A stretch of 64,000 nt of DNA, taken from the NCBI GenBank assembly GCA_021202275.1, contig JAJQDI010000016.1, forward strand, positions 19,821 through 83,820, given 5' to 3'. The stretch comes from Bacteroides sp. (GTDB taxonomy: Bacteria; Bacteroidota; Bacteroidia; Bacteroidales; Bacteroidaceae). The first letter of the stretch is position 1, and every line of letters begins with the position of its first letter. This document shows positions 9,628-19,043 of this stretch, piece after piece. The notes under the pieces are model-generated. The model made no database searches. It saw only the letters and a list, made by a program, of their open reading frames with translations, and was not told the DNA's origin. Made by a program: the position numbers and the translations under genes.

Positions 9628-12600
9628 TTATTGAGGTTCAACATACCCTGACCAGGTATAATATCTGTTAGATGTACCGGCCCCAGTAAAATCGGTTAAT
9701 GATCTACCATGTAACCAAATACCATCTGAGTCAAATAGGATGTTTATGTTACGGTTATGGGATGCATAATCAGGTGTACCAGGACTGAAGGATGTATATA
9801 GAGAGATATCATTTACCTGTGATTTAATATGATCCCATGTATTTGTTGAGGTTGTTGTATTGGTAATATTGTAAGCAGTGGAATAATCAAGATAAGCAAA
9901 ATCAGAAGGCACTCTGAAGGTGGCTGTGAATACTCTTAATGTTTTGTTGATACGTACTGTTAAATACCATCTGACAGTAATGTTACCATAACCTGATTGA
10001 TCACTTGATCTTGTATATTGACCGGATACCGTATAAGTTTCCCAATTGTCTAATTTAGGTATATGAATGGTTATATTCTCACTACCATCATATACGGATT
10101 GTTGGGTAGCACTCAGTTCGACAATTAATTTACCCGACATTTTGCCCTTGAATGTATCTGCTTTCACGGTATCACAGAAGTACCCATTGTTGTATTTCAA
10201 TGCTTCAGAACCAATATCGAAGTTGCAGGATACACTGGGAGTTAATCCGTCTGCCCCTGTCAATGCCCCTGTCACGGTATTGTTCTCATCCGGAGTTTGC
10301 CCCCAGTAGGTACCTTCCGGAATTTCACCTGCCCCTTGTGTGATGTTCAGGGTATACGGGTTGCCGTTACATTGGATCGTAAATGTCCGGGTAATCGGAT
10401 AGATCTCTATATTGGGTTCAAAAGTAGCAGTGACTTCGTAGTATTGGCTGTTGTCTTCATCGATCTGTTGCTCTCCTGTTGTCAACTCTTCATCTACTAC
10501 GATGGTAGCGCCGTTGTTGTAGAATATAGTTTCATATTCTGTAACATCTCTTTCTACATTTACGTTGAGTATAACAGTTCCATCTCCCAGCCAACCGATC
10601 GCTTTGATAGAGGGCTGTACAATGGTGAGTGTATAAACGAATTCACCGATATTTTGGTAGATATACTTAGTGCCTCCACTAAAGTCTATCTCTATTTCGA
10701 CTTCCATATCTGAACTACCGGATGTCGGTTCTACGCTAACCCCTCCTTCTGTGGTGAGGGTGTAACTCACCGGACCATACACAGTCCGTGTCAATGTTTC
10801 CGCGCCACCTTCTTCAAGTACAATGTGCTGATCTCCTTCCCAACCTACCGGATAGGCATCAATCGTAACATTCGTCAGCTTTGTTTCGGGGAGTGAGGAG
10901 GGCGAAATGACAGGGTAATGGTATTCGTATCTCTCGCAGATGATTTTATCTCCCGCCTCTCCCGACATACAGGCAAGGTGGGTCGCTGTAGGGGGAATTT
11001 CGTCAAAATCCAGTTCATAAAGTTCATCTGTACTTTTTTCGGGATCTCCTAAAAATAAGTGAGAACTATCAAAAGCATGATCTTTTGAGTGATTGGTGAT
11101 GCTCAGATTGAGCAATAACTGGTTGTAATATACTGTTACATAATTGTCTGAATTGAGTATCTTCCTGTATCCCTGTCCTGAAAACTGTTTATCCTCACCA
11201 AACCGGAAACCGCTAAATTCTGATTGATTATTACTAAATGCATAACTCTGGTCAATAGTCAGTATCCAGTAGTTATTTGTTTTGGTTACTCCGTTTACAA
11301 TGGTATAGGGGTCGTCACAATACAGTTTGATCTGACCAGAAGCCATGAAATAGGCTATTGCTGTTGTAGGGCCGGTGACAGTAAGGGTCGTCACCTGATT
11401 GGTATAGGTCTGCCCATTGATCATCCAGTATAAGAATTCAGTGGTACCTGTTGCACTGAATGTGGCCGTACTTCCGATGGCGATCTGTTGCGGAGAGCTC
11501 AGCCCATTGATCAGAGTAGTGAGGCCATTCTCTGTTCTTGCTGTAACCTGCACTAAAGTTTGCCTTATAATCGGAATAGAAACTTTGTTATTATTGCCAT
11601 AGGTATAGGTAATTGATGAACTATTTACGGAAATAGGAATCGTTACAGTCATGGGAACACTACCTTCATCACCTGAAGTTGGTGAGAAGGAAACACTACT
11701 GGATGCGTTCCAACTGGTAGTACTTTCTATATCAAGTGTGATGCTTGATATGATATTATCTAAAACTATGGATTCCGGTGCACTGCCGACGGTATTATCA
11801 TAGAGAACTTGTCCATTATAGGATACAGAAAAAGTCTCCGATAAGTTGGCATGATCCAGGTAATTATTGATATCTTTGACCTTTACCAGCCTGACTTTGG
11901 TCGGTTCTGATGAGAGTGGATTAAAATTGTATATTTGATCTATGACCCATATGGTATGATTGATATAGATGAATTTGGCTAACAAATCGTTTTGTAGATC
12001 AGATGGCTGTATAAATACATAGCAGGTCAGTAATTTACAATTCCCATCTAATCTGTCGTTCAGGTAGGAACGCCAGTATCTGGAGTATATTCCCGCATTG
12101 TCCCGCGGATCTTTTTCACTGTCACTATAGGATATGGAGGGTTTCCCGAAATTTAATGAATAATAATTATTTTCATCTTTTCTAATGGTCCTTACGTAGT
12201 GAGGGATGGAGTCTATAAAGTCGATATGGTTTTTGTCATCCGTCCAACAGATGGTGCCATAAGCAGACATTGTATCTGTATCGTCACTTAACGCAATTTT
12301 TTTATCTAATTTATAAGGTTCCCTTTCTCTGAATAAAAGTATATACCCGTTTAATTCTACTTTACTACCGTCGCTTGTTTGCAAATGAGGTAATTCTTTA
12401 TTGTCTTTAAATGCTTCCGGTTTTCTGCCTGAAAAATATTTGGAATAATCCGTAGCAATGATACAATTGTCAAAAATAGTTCCATCCAGATAATTATGTT
12501 CTGAATTGTCTAACTCATAGCCTGTATGTGTAGTAAATGATCCATAACTTACGGAAGTACCTGCTTTATAGAGTTCTTCGTATTTTGTATCCAGATCATT

Positions 12601-14364
12601 GTATTTAAAAACCCCTTTTTGAAAACTGAGTGCCAACGGTACCAATGAGAATTCTTTGCTTCTGTCTATTTTTGCTGTCCAGTCTATAAACTCTCCCGTA
12701 TAATAATTATCCTTGAGTAATATGGATATGGCATGGGTTGCGTCATCTACTTTAAAGAACAAACCAAACAATTTGCAATAAGACAATAGCAGATCAAAAC
12801 ATGAATATTCATTACCGATGATCTGTTCGTATGTTTTATAAGCACCTTTTCTGTCATCATTTTCAGAGACTTTTCCCCTAATCTGGATGGAACTTCCATC
12901 CAGTATTTTAAAAGCTACTCCGTATTTTCTTGTCGGATTTTTATTGGCACGCCACCATGTATTGCCGGAGATAGCTAAAACGATTCGTACATTTATTTCT
13001 GAGGTTGCTGTATAGGTTTGATGATAGGCCCATTTTGTATCACAATCGCATACATATTCAACTCTGTCGACCGGTTTATCGTATGCGAAATTCTGTTCTC
13101 CAAAATATTTATTATCACGGTTAGATGGTCTTTTCTTTCCAACATTGTTGCTATTGAATTTCCTGCCACCTACAAGGCTGTCTGCCGCGGCATTTGTCGT
13201 GGTAACATCGTTTACGACTTGTCCCGTGGCCATATCTACTATATTCAGATTGACATTTAAGTCGGTATTTTTATATCTGTAACGCTGATCGTCTTTGCTG
13301 TCATCGTAAAATGTAGCGATCATTTTAGTGAAGAGTTTTGCAATAAGGGTCTCACCAGGTTGTAAAGTTATAATTTCCGATATAGCCACCACAGGAGATA
13401 TTGAAGAGCTATCTGTTGTGGATATAAATCTGCTTGCAGGTATTTCTTCATTGTAAATGTCAACAGCGTTATTTTCCTGGATTTTTAAAACACTCTCTGT
13501 TCTTTTTGTTCCGTCGTCACCAAACTCACTAATGGTATATCCATAGCCTCCGGGAATGTTACCTACTTCATAGTTGTTGCACAGTAGCCAAATGTCGTTG
13601 TAATAAGGATTGTCTTCACTAAAAAATGCATCATCCAGAGTGACATCGTATCCTTCTTCTATGGATTTTTCAACAATAGCTTCTGTAATTGATTTCAAGC
13701 GCAGCGTAGGTTTCTGATAATAAGATCTATATTCCCCCGAGATATTGGTACTGTTGCGCTTGTGTTCATCTAAGTCCACATTGATAAATGTGCCTGAGCC
13801 TCCGGTCCAGGTGGCTTCTGTGATTTCGCTGCCTGTATCTACTTTGTCGTTATCGAATTTTTCATATTCGCCCTGGTAAGTCAGCGCATACCCGTATGGT
13901 AGTGTATCGTTGTCGAACGTTTCCCACAGGCTGTCTTTATTTATGTAGTGGTCGCAATCAATGGGGAGTTCGGACAACTTCCACTCTGTTAATTTGTAAA
14001 AATAATCGCCTAAGCTACCGTATAATCTTATTTTATAGTTACCGTTTTCTTCAATATCGACCTCTTCGATACTTATATATCCTATCTGAAAGATACTTTC
14101 GTTTATATATAACCTGAAATTTATCAGACTGATCGGATCAATGATCTTAGCTGTAGAGTCGATACCTATGTTTGCAAAGATCTGAACGTTTCGTTTGGTT
14201 TTTGGAATACTTATCTGTGCCGAATAAGGTACTTTTACGGCAGTTGGATTTGTCAGATCTGATAACTGGTAATTAATTCCCAGGTTGATGGAGTTGTCTA
14301 AGTCCAAAGAAGTATACACCTTCTTAACCTCTATTTGCAGATCGACTTCTTTTAGGTATGGCAT
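9628..14364 (-). CDS. Large tail protein with BACON-like Ig domains
   Basis: 1,578 residues, intact. The N-terminal third (MPYLKEVDLQIEVKKVYTSL...) resembles baseplate or tail-tip proteins downstream of a distal tail protein. The middle carries Ig-like units with the BACON pattern (TTSWNASSSVSFSPTSGDEG, and GGVSVEPTSGSSDMEVEI further on), which bind carbohydrate or mucin in Bacteroidales proteins and phages. The C-terminus has ADGLTPSVSCNFDIG and a beta-rich end, as in tail-spike proteins. It lies between the distal-tail-like gene (2-nt gap) and the tape measure. Likely the tip or central tail hub contacting surface glycans; the exact role is inferred. Confidence 0.75.
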   Translation of the reverse strand: MPYLKEVDLQIEVKKVYTSLDLDNSINLGINYQLSDLTNPTAVKVPYSAQISIPKTKRNVQIFANIGIDSTAKIIDPISLINFRLYINESIFQIGYISIEEVDIEENGNYKIRLYGSLGDYFYKLTEWKLSELPIDCDHYINKDSLWETFDNDTLPYGYALTYQGEYEKFDNDKVDTGSEITEATWTGGSGTFINVDLDEHKRNSTNISGEYRSYYQKPTLRLKSITEAIVEKSIEEGYDVTLDDAFFSEDNPYYNDIWLLCNNYEVGNIPGGYGYTISEFGDDGTKRTESVLKIQENNAVDIYNEEIPASRFISTTDSSSISPVVAISEIITLQPGETLIAKLFTKMIATFYDDSKDDQRYRYKNTDLNVNLNIVDMATGQVVNDVTTTNAAADSLVGGRKFNSNNVGKKRPSNRDNKYFGEQNFAYDKPVDRVEYVCDCDTKWAYHQTYTATSEINVRIVLAISGNTWWRANKNPTRKYGVAFKILDGSSIQIRGKVSENDDRKGAYKTYEQIIGNEYSCFDLLLSYCKLFGLFFKVDDATHAISILLKDNYYTGEFIDWTAKIDRSKEFSLVPLALSFQKGVFKYNDLDTKYEELYKAGTSVSYGSFTTHTGYELDNSEHNYLDGTIFDNCIIATDYSKYFSGRKPEAFKDNKELPHLQTSDGSKVELNGYILLFREREPYKLDKKIALSDDTDTMSAYGTICWTDDKNHIDFIDSIPHYVRTIRKDENNYYSLNFGKPSISYSDSEKDPRDNAGIYSRYWRSYLNDRLDGNCKLLTCYVFIQPSDLQNDLLAKFIYINHTIWVIDQIYNFNPLSSEPTKVRLVKVKDINNYLDHANLSETFSVSYNGQVLYDNTVGSAPESIVLDNIISSITLDIESTTSWNASSSVSFSPTSGDEGSVPMTVTIPISVNSSSITYTYGNNNKVSIPIIRQTLVQVTARTENGLTTLINGLSSPQQIAIGSTATFSATGTTEFLYWMINGQTYTNQVTTLTVTGPTTAIAYFMASGQIKLYCDDPYTIVNGVTKTNNYWILTIDQSYAFSNNQSEFSGFRFGEDKQFSGQGYRKILNSDNYVTVYYNQLLLNLSITNHSKDHAFDSSHLFLGDPEKSTDELYELDFDEIPPTATHLACMSGEAGDKIICERYEYHYPVISPSSLPETKLTNVTIDAYPVGWEGDQHIVLEEGGAETLTRTVYGPVSYTLTTEGGVSVEPTSGSSDMEVEIEIDFSGGTKYIYQNIGEFVYTLTIVQPSIKAIGWLGDGTVILNVNVERDVTEYETIFYNNGATIVVDEELTTGEQQIDEDNSQYYEVTATFEPNIEIYPITRTFTIQCNGNPYTLNITQGAGEIPEGTYWGQTPDENNTVTGALTGADGLTPSVSCNFDIGSEALKYNNGYFCDTVKADTFKGKMSGKLIVELSATQQSVYDGSENITIHIPKLDNWETYTVSGQYTRSSDQSGYGNITVRWYLTVRINKTLRVFTATFRVPSDFAYLDYSTAYNITNTTTSTNTWDHIKSQVNDISLYTSFSPGTPDYASHNRNINILFDSDGIWLHGRSLTDFTGAGTSNRYYTWSGYVEPQ

Positions 14365-14365
14365 G

Positions 14366-15229
14366 TTATTTTCTTATAAAGTGTTGACTTTGTGTGACGT
14401 TGATGGTATAGTTGATCAGACCATTATTCTTGAATCTCTTCACGGAGTAGTTGTTGTCATTGATCAGGCAGGAGGTGATGGAGTCATCCTGTAGATTGTG
14501 TAACCAGACTTTGGGGGAATAGATAAGATGATCTATGTTTTGCGCTCTGTCTTCACTGATATAACCCGTGTTGAGTTCATACTGTTTGTATATGTATTGA
14601 TTGGTGTGGGTGTTTGCGAATAACATACTGTTTGTCTGATCGGTGTACAGGGTAGCATCTGTTCTTTTCGCATTGTATTTATCAATGGCTTTACCGTTAC
14701 ATATCAAGTAGTCCAATCCACCATTCTTATTTACATAATATAGGGCATATCTGCTGTTGCATTCAGGTAAGATCTCAAACTCATAATCGCCGATAGTTAT
14801 TGTCTCACCTATTGCTCCGGAGGGCTTTGTATGGCTTGCGGTTATTCCCGAGCCTGTCAGTGTAGAAACACCTATATATTGTCTGGTATCCACATAGTCC
14901 GTTAATGGTTCATTCAGTACTGTTCCCGTGGGTATATCCAGTATATAATCTGTGTTGTAGTTATAGCAAATCTGATAGGAAGTGCCGTTTACTGCGAAAA
15001 TACCTACTGCATCAGAAGAAACACCGTTGAGGTTTGGACTATTTTCGAAAGATGTGTCCAGATATTCTCTGCATATTTTTGAAATATCAATATCTACTGA
15101 TCCACCGGAAGAGAAAGGATAAACCCTACCGGTGTATATAGTAGCTCCGTTCAGGGTGATGGTATAATCTGTATACCCTTCGCCGGTGAAGCTGATCGTG
15201 TGATATATCGGATAACCGCAAGTGTGCAT
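14366..15229 (-). CDS. Distal-tail-like phage protein
   Basis: 287 residues. The N-terminus MHTCGYPIYHTISFTGEGYT and a beta-rich body (TIYTGRVYPFSSGGSVDIDI, SKICREYLD) fit a conserved family placed upstream of the large tail-tip protein in Bacteroidales phages, analogous to a distal tail protein. It ends in TAA at 14366, two bases before the large tail gene. No enzyme motif is visible. Intact. Confidence 0.6.
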   Translation of the reverse strand: MHTCGYPIYHTISFTGEGYTDYTITLNGATIYTGRVYPFSSGGSVDIDISKICREYLDTSFENSPNLNGVSSDAVGIFAVNGTSYQICYNYNTDYILDIPTGTVLNEPLTDYVDTRQYIGVSTLTGSGITASHTKPSGAIGETITIGDYEFEILPECNSRYALYYVNKNGGLDYLICNGKAIDKYNAKRTDATLYTDQTNSMLFANTHTNQYIYKQYELNTGYISEDRAQNIDHLIYSPKVWLHNLQDDSITSCLINDNNYSVKRFKNNGLINYTINVTQSQHFIRK

Positions 15230-15235
15230 ATTTTA

Positions 15236-15718
15236 TTATTTAAGTGTTAAGCTCTTATTTATTTCTTCTGTAATTTGCTCTTTAAGAGCTTCCAGTAAAG
15301 ATGTCAACAATGCAGATTGCTGTTCATTCATGGTTTCGTATAGGAAGGGATGCATTTTTATTCCTTCTCTTGCTATCCTTCTGCCAATCAGGAAAGCAAT
15401 CTGATTGTTGGTAGGGATTTTCTGTTTCCCACCGGGAAGGGTGTAGGGTTGCGGGGCTATATTTCTTTTTTTTATCCATTCCTCCATTACGCTTACCGGA
15501 GGGAAAGAACCGGGTTTCCTGCCGGATTCGATATATTTCCAGTAATCTCTGAGGAGAAGGTATGCGATTTTTTCTCCTCCTTCCTCTTTGAGGCCATAAG
15601 AAGCACTGTCATAGATCTAAGTGTGTGGGAATAATTCTCTTATTTTCTCTTTGTATGTTTCACAAACTATTTCGGCCCATTCGGTGAGTACTTTATCTAT
15701 TTTCTCGTCTTCTTTCAT
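15236..15718 (-). CDS. Phage tail/connector protein with an in-frame TAG
   Basis: One frame from ATG 15718 to TAA 15236 (161 codons) contains a single TAG at 15617-15619, codon 34, in the context LFPHT-stop-IYDSASYG. Coding quality is equal on both sides. CAG to TAG is the simplest origin, so the expected residue is Gln. The protein is helical and charged, with GRRIAREGIKMHPFL near the C-terminal third, a pattern I associate with gp10-like tail-completion or connector proteins. It starts two bases after the stop of the frameshifted chaperone extension. An internal ATG at 15487 could give a shorter product. Confidence 0.65.
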
Positions 15719-15720
15719 AC

Positions 15721-15996
15721 TCAACGCCTCCTCCCTTTTTTTAAGTGATTCATCTTTTCCTGCTGTCTTTTGTTGTGTTCCATTATTTCGAATTTGCAGA
15801 ATGTGGTATCATTGAAAAACTCAATCACATTCATGTCAAAAACCTGATATTTATTGAGATGGGTGTAGCCTATGATCTGCTTGATGATTCGCTCCCAGAC
15901 ATAGCTGATCTTATGTGTCCGATGGCTTCTTTTATTTTTTTCTTCCGTTCCGGATCGGTCTTCTTCTTTTTTGACTCTTTCTTCAACTTCCTGCAC
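15721..15996 (-). CDS. Probable -1 frameshift extension of the tail chaperone
   Basis: An overlapping frame continues past the zero-frame stop with coding-like sequence (ISYVWERIIKQIIGYTHLNK, then FCKFEIMEHNKRQQEK) and ends in TGA at 15721, two bases before the next gene. It has no convincing start of its own. It can be joined to the zero frame by a -1 shift in the A7 tract of AAGAAAAAAATAAAAG (about 15930-15945). The tight junction with the next gene argues that this frame is translated. Programmed frameshifting is typical at this place in tailed phages. A simple one-base deletion is the alternative. Confidence 0.55.
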   Translation of the reverse strand: MQEVEERVKKEEDRSGTEEKNKRSHRTHKISYVWERIIKQIIGYTHLNKYQVFDMNVIEFFNDTTFCKFEIMEHNKRQQEKMNHLKKGRRR

Positions 15997-16520
15997 AAAT
16001 AGCGTAGGGTATAGACGTATGATGTTTGCAATACCTTTTGAAAAAAAAAACTTATCCCCATTGCGTCTACCATCTTGAACTTATTAAAAAATATCTCTTT
16101 CACATCAAGCGGGTCATAACCTTCACCGTATTTTTTACCATCCGGTACACAAAAGACAGCGCATAGCATCGCGATATCACCGGGATTGGATTCTATGGTA
16201 TTTTCATAATCTATAAATTGACCGGCTGTCATTTGCCTGGCATTGAGGGTCAATCTGTACCTGGTCTCATCTATGGTGTAGATACCCCCATCTTTAAGCC
16301 TGGGATGTGCTTTGGTATGGGTAATAAATTCAATACTCTTGATCTCTTCCTTTACCTGATCCAGAGGAAGATCGAGGTAATAATCTACTTCTTTGCCCGA
16401 CATGACGGATAAAAAATTCAGTGTCTTATCCAGAGGGGATATTTTCATATCGGCAATAGCTACGATCTCATGATATTGAGAGATCGTTACATCTTCCCAT
16501 GTGTAGGTCTTTTTTTTCAT
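15870..16520 (-). CDS. Tail assembly chaperone-like protein (zero-frame product)
   Basis: 216 residues starting at ATG 16520, overlapping the terminase stop as ATGA. The first 150 residues (MKKKTYTWEDVTISQYHEI..., LNFLSVMSGKEVDYYLDL) resemble short tail-chaperone families, and the tail runs into a Lys-rich stretch before TAG at 15870. The shift into a second open frame that ends exactly before the next gene mirrors the G/GT arrangement of tailed phages. The distance to the tape measure is larger than usual, with tail-tip genes between. Function is assigned from pattern and position. Confidence 0.6.
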   Translation of the reverse strand: MKKKTYTWEDVTISQYHEIVAIADMKISPLDKTLNFLSVMSGKEVDYYLDLPLDQVKEEIKSIEFITHTKAHPRLKDGGIYTIDETRYRLTLNARQMTAGQFIDYENTIESNPGDIAMLCAVFCVPDGKKYGEGYDPLDVKEIFFNKFKMVDAMGISFFFQKVLQTSYVYTLRYLCRKLKKESKKKKTDPERKKKIKEAIGHIRSAMSGSESSSRS

Positions 16521-17819
16521 CTGATGTTATACATTTTAGTTATTTTCCTTAAATAAGCATTCCAGGCCAGTAAAGTAGCTATCACCTTATCGTCATTCAT
16601 TCCTGCAGGAGCATTGTAGGTAACTTTGTTGGTCTTTGGATCGACTTGCGATTCGTATAGGCTGAATTGCTGCATCAGATCCTGATCTTTTAATAATCCG
16701 ACAGAAGAATTCTGTATAGCTACCTGGAAGTTCTCTATAAGTCTTCTTTTGGTTTTTGCTGTGGTGTTGAATGGTGAGATCACTACACCCTGCTTTTTCA
16801 GTGCATCCAGGTAGATTTTTCCAATGCTGTTTTCTTCTGCATAGAAACCTTTTACATAGTCTATCCGTTGTTTGCTCTTTCTGCCGGAGCTGTTCACTAC
16901 TTCTATTTCTACCTGGAAAGATTTAACGATCTTGGTAATCTCCTCTACCTGATCCAGCGGAGCCATATCATTTGTAGACCAGATAAATACTTGTTGGCCC
17001 GATTGATTAAAGCCTGTCAATACTGTATAATCTTTTCCGCTTCCTGTGCCAAAGTCAAGTCCCAGGTATATTTCTCGCATCTCTTCTGGTTTGTCTATCA
17101 GACAGGCAGAGATATTGCCAAATACACTTCCTTCGGCATCCAGAAAGAATCCCTCATATTCGCTTCTCCATTTCATAGAGGGCATTTTATCCCTTTTTTC
17201 CTGATCTTCAAGAGATATAGGCACTTCATAAGACTGTACCCAATCGAAAGTGGTATAATAAGGGTTCTTCTTCCCTATACCTTCCATGTAACTCTCATAA
17301 AAGAATCCTGTTTTGTATTTAGGTGTACTTGTTATGATAGTCAAAGCCTTGTGTACAGTGACCCAGGGTGCTATAAATTCGTAGAATGTAGTATCCTTAA
17401 AAGAACTACCTTCGTCGATAACTAGCAATCCGGTAACCGTAAATCCTCTTAATCCTTCCCCTTGTTGTTCCGAATGAAACCTGATAATAGATCCATTGGA
17501 GTATTCGATCGACATATCAACCTGGTTCCTGGAGACAATGAAAGAGGAAGTTGCTTTGATGATCTCTTTGAACATCTTCTTGGCCAGGCTCAATTTGGGA
17601 GTTACATAGGCATTTAAAGTACCTTCTCTGTAGAGCGCAAAGCGTATGAGCTCGGCTTTCGTAAAAGACGATTTTCCAAAGCGTTGCCGGGCAGCTTTGA
17701 TGACAATGGTTTCTGCCACCCGGTCTTTTCGTTTCAGATAATCACTGATGTAGCTATGAACTTCACTTTGCCACTTATAAGGTTTTTTTACCGTATATTT
17801 TTATCTTGACGTTACCCAA
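16517..17819 (-). CDS. Terminase large subunit, 5' end frameshifted
   Basis: The ATPase/nuclease that packages phage DNA. From the GTG at 17719 there is an open 400-residue frame with Walker A-like ARQRFGKSSF, Walker B LLVIDEGSSF and the nuclease strand YLGLDFGTGSGKDYT. Coding continues upstream in the same frame (PYKWQSEVHSYISDYLKRKD), supplying the expected region before Walker A, but meets TAA with no start codon. Removing one A from the A7 tract (T7 at 17783-17789) joins it to a frame opening at TTG 17819 (MGNVKIKIYGKK). So the true start is probably there and the tract carries one extra base. The gene ends as ATGA with the next start. Confidence 0.85.
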
Positions 17820-17847
17820 TTAAACAATCTTTTTAGCTGTGCTAAAC

Positions 17848-18216
17848 TTAAAATTCTATTTCATATTTATCTGTCACTTTTAATTCCTGCTTATCTTCAT
17901 AATGGTGATTGTTTTTAAGCAGAAAAACTGTCAGTGTACTGTTGCTGACTCCTGTCAGACCTCTTGTAACAAGGTTTTCGGCTACTTTTATTTTTGCCTT
18001 TTTCACCGTTTGGAAAAATAATTCATATTCTTTTTTCGTTTCATAATGTAGAAGTGTTTGGCGGTCTATTTCTAATGTGACACAAATTCCTTCAATCGTA
18101 TAAGGTTTCTTTTCTTCATCGCATTTTAGGAAATATGCATTTATGGCTTCCTGCATTTGTTCAGGATTCTTGAACCTTCTTTGTCTTTCTACTCGTCTTT
18201 TCATTCTCAGATCCAT
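17848..18216 (-). CDS. Terminase small subunit
   Basis: 122 residues with a basic N-terminus (MKRRVERQRRFKNPEQMQEA) and a helix-turn-helix around residues 38-60 (ITIEGICVTLEIDRQTLL-like). This matches phage terminase small subunits, which recognise the packaging site and deliver DNA to the large subunit. It lies directly upstream of the large subunit. The start may be the second Met (MKRRVERQ) because the first lies deep in the preceding gene. Ends in TAA. Confidence 0.8.
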   Translation of the reverse strand: MDLRMKRRVERQRRFKNPEQMQEAINAYFLKCDEEKKPYTIEGICVTLEIDRQTLLHYETKKEYELFFQTVKKAKIKVAENLVTRGLTGVSNSTLTVFLLKNNHHYEDKQELKVTDKYEIEF

Positions 18217-18481
18217 TTTTAATTTCTTCTTCCTTTTTCTCTTTCATTACAGGAACTTCAGTTATGCCTTCATCAAAAAGCGGTTTTACTGTTTGAAACA
18301 ACTTTACCAGACAAGAAGAACAGTGTATGTTTTCTGTGAATGGTGTTCCAGTATGGTTTTGTATGATCTCTTTTATTCTCTGTCGGTCATTTTTCTTTAT
18401 AGCTCTACTATACCCCGACTCCTCTACGGTTTTGAAATTTGATTCAAATTTCCGGAGAAACAGATAGTCTTGTTTGTTCAT
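18161..18481 (-). CDS. Small phage protein with CSSC motif
   Basis: 106 residues with HCSSCLVKLFQTVKPLFDE in the middle and a charged Lys/Glu C-terminal tail. Similar small Cys-containing proteins sit upstream of terminase genes in Bacteroidales prophages; the function is unknown. It overlaps both neighbours slightly, as expected in a compact phage operon. A CxxC pair could bind metal or be redox active, but nothing here proves it. Confidence 0.55.
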   Translation of the reverse strand: MNKQDYLFLRKFESNFKTVEESGYSRAIKKNDRQRIKEIIQNHTGTPFTENIHCSSCLVKLFQTVKPLFDEGITEVPVMKEKKEEEIKNGSENEKTSRKTKKVQES

Positions 18482-18714
18482 GATTTGTCATATCTATTTT
18501 TTGATTCGAAATACCAGTGTGAAAGTCTTTTGATCCAGTCTGTGGAGCATCCGGTACAAGAGTGGGTATCTTTTGTTACCTCTGTATATATTCTGGCCAT
18601 TTTCTGTCTGGCTTCAAATGTTATATATAATCCACCTTTTCCTTTGAAAGACATCCTGGTCAGGATCTTCTCAAACTCTTTTAATTTTTGATAATGTTTC
18701 TTCGTTAGTTCCAT
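18478..18714 (-). CDS. Small phage protein with CTGC motif
   Basis: 78 residues, MELTKKHYQKLKEFEKILTR at the N-terminus and HSCTGCSTDWIKRLSHWYFE near the end. It overlaps the next gene by ATGA and the upstream gene by a few bases. The short CxxC followed by an aromatic helix resembles the partner gene downstream. Function unknown; a conserved small protein of the prophage early/late boundary. Confidence 0.55.
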   Translation of the reverse strand: MELTKKHYQKLKEFEKILTRMSFKGKGGLYITFEARQKMARIYTEVTKDTHSCTGCSTDWIKRLSHWYFESKNRYDKS

Positions 18715-19043
18715 TTATTGATTATATTATATGTTCTGTTGCATACAGTGCCTATACAATCTTTTATGAGCATGATCATCTCTTTTATAAGATCGGCATG
18801 AAAAGAAAGCATAGCCAGATAAGCTATATTCTGTAAGCTTATGGAGTGATGCATATATAAATATATAATTCCAACCCACCACGTGACACAAAGGGAGCAA
18901 TCAAAAGGTTTTAAACTGAAAGGCTGGTAGTCTTTTCTTCTGAAAATCAATCTGCATACTCTGATTTTCATTTCACTGACAAATCCGGAAAGATCAATGA
19001 TGTATACGATCGTGATTGTGAGTAGCAGAAGTTCTTTAATCAT
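18705..19043 (-). CDS. Phage membrane-associated protein
   Basis: 112 residues with an N-terminal hydrophobic helix (LLLLTITIVYIIDLSGFV) and a central PFDCSLCVTWWVGIIYLYMH segment that looks like a second membrane helix preceded by CxxC. A last hydrophobic stretch follows near residues 70-100. The PFDCSLC...WW motif is one I recall from Bacteroidales prophages. Role unknown. Overlaps the sigma-like gene by 8 nt, implying translational coupling. Confidence 0.55.
   Translation of the reverse strand: MIKELLLLTITIVYIIDLSGFVSEMKIRVCRLIFRRKDYQPFSLKPFDCSLCVTWWVGIIYLYMHHSISLQNIAYLAMLSFHADLIKEMIMLIKDCIGTVCNRTYNIINKWN

Noticed and set aside
1..18216. Alternative genetic code in the prophage (TAG to Gln or TGA to Trp)
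   Set aside because: TGA ends the capsid gene and TerL, and TAG ends the protease gene, each with the next ATG overlapping or within two bases. Recoded phages usually show many recoded codons per gene, whereas only one appears in each broken gene here.
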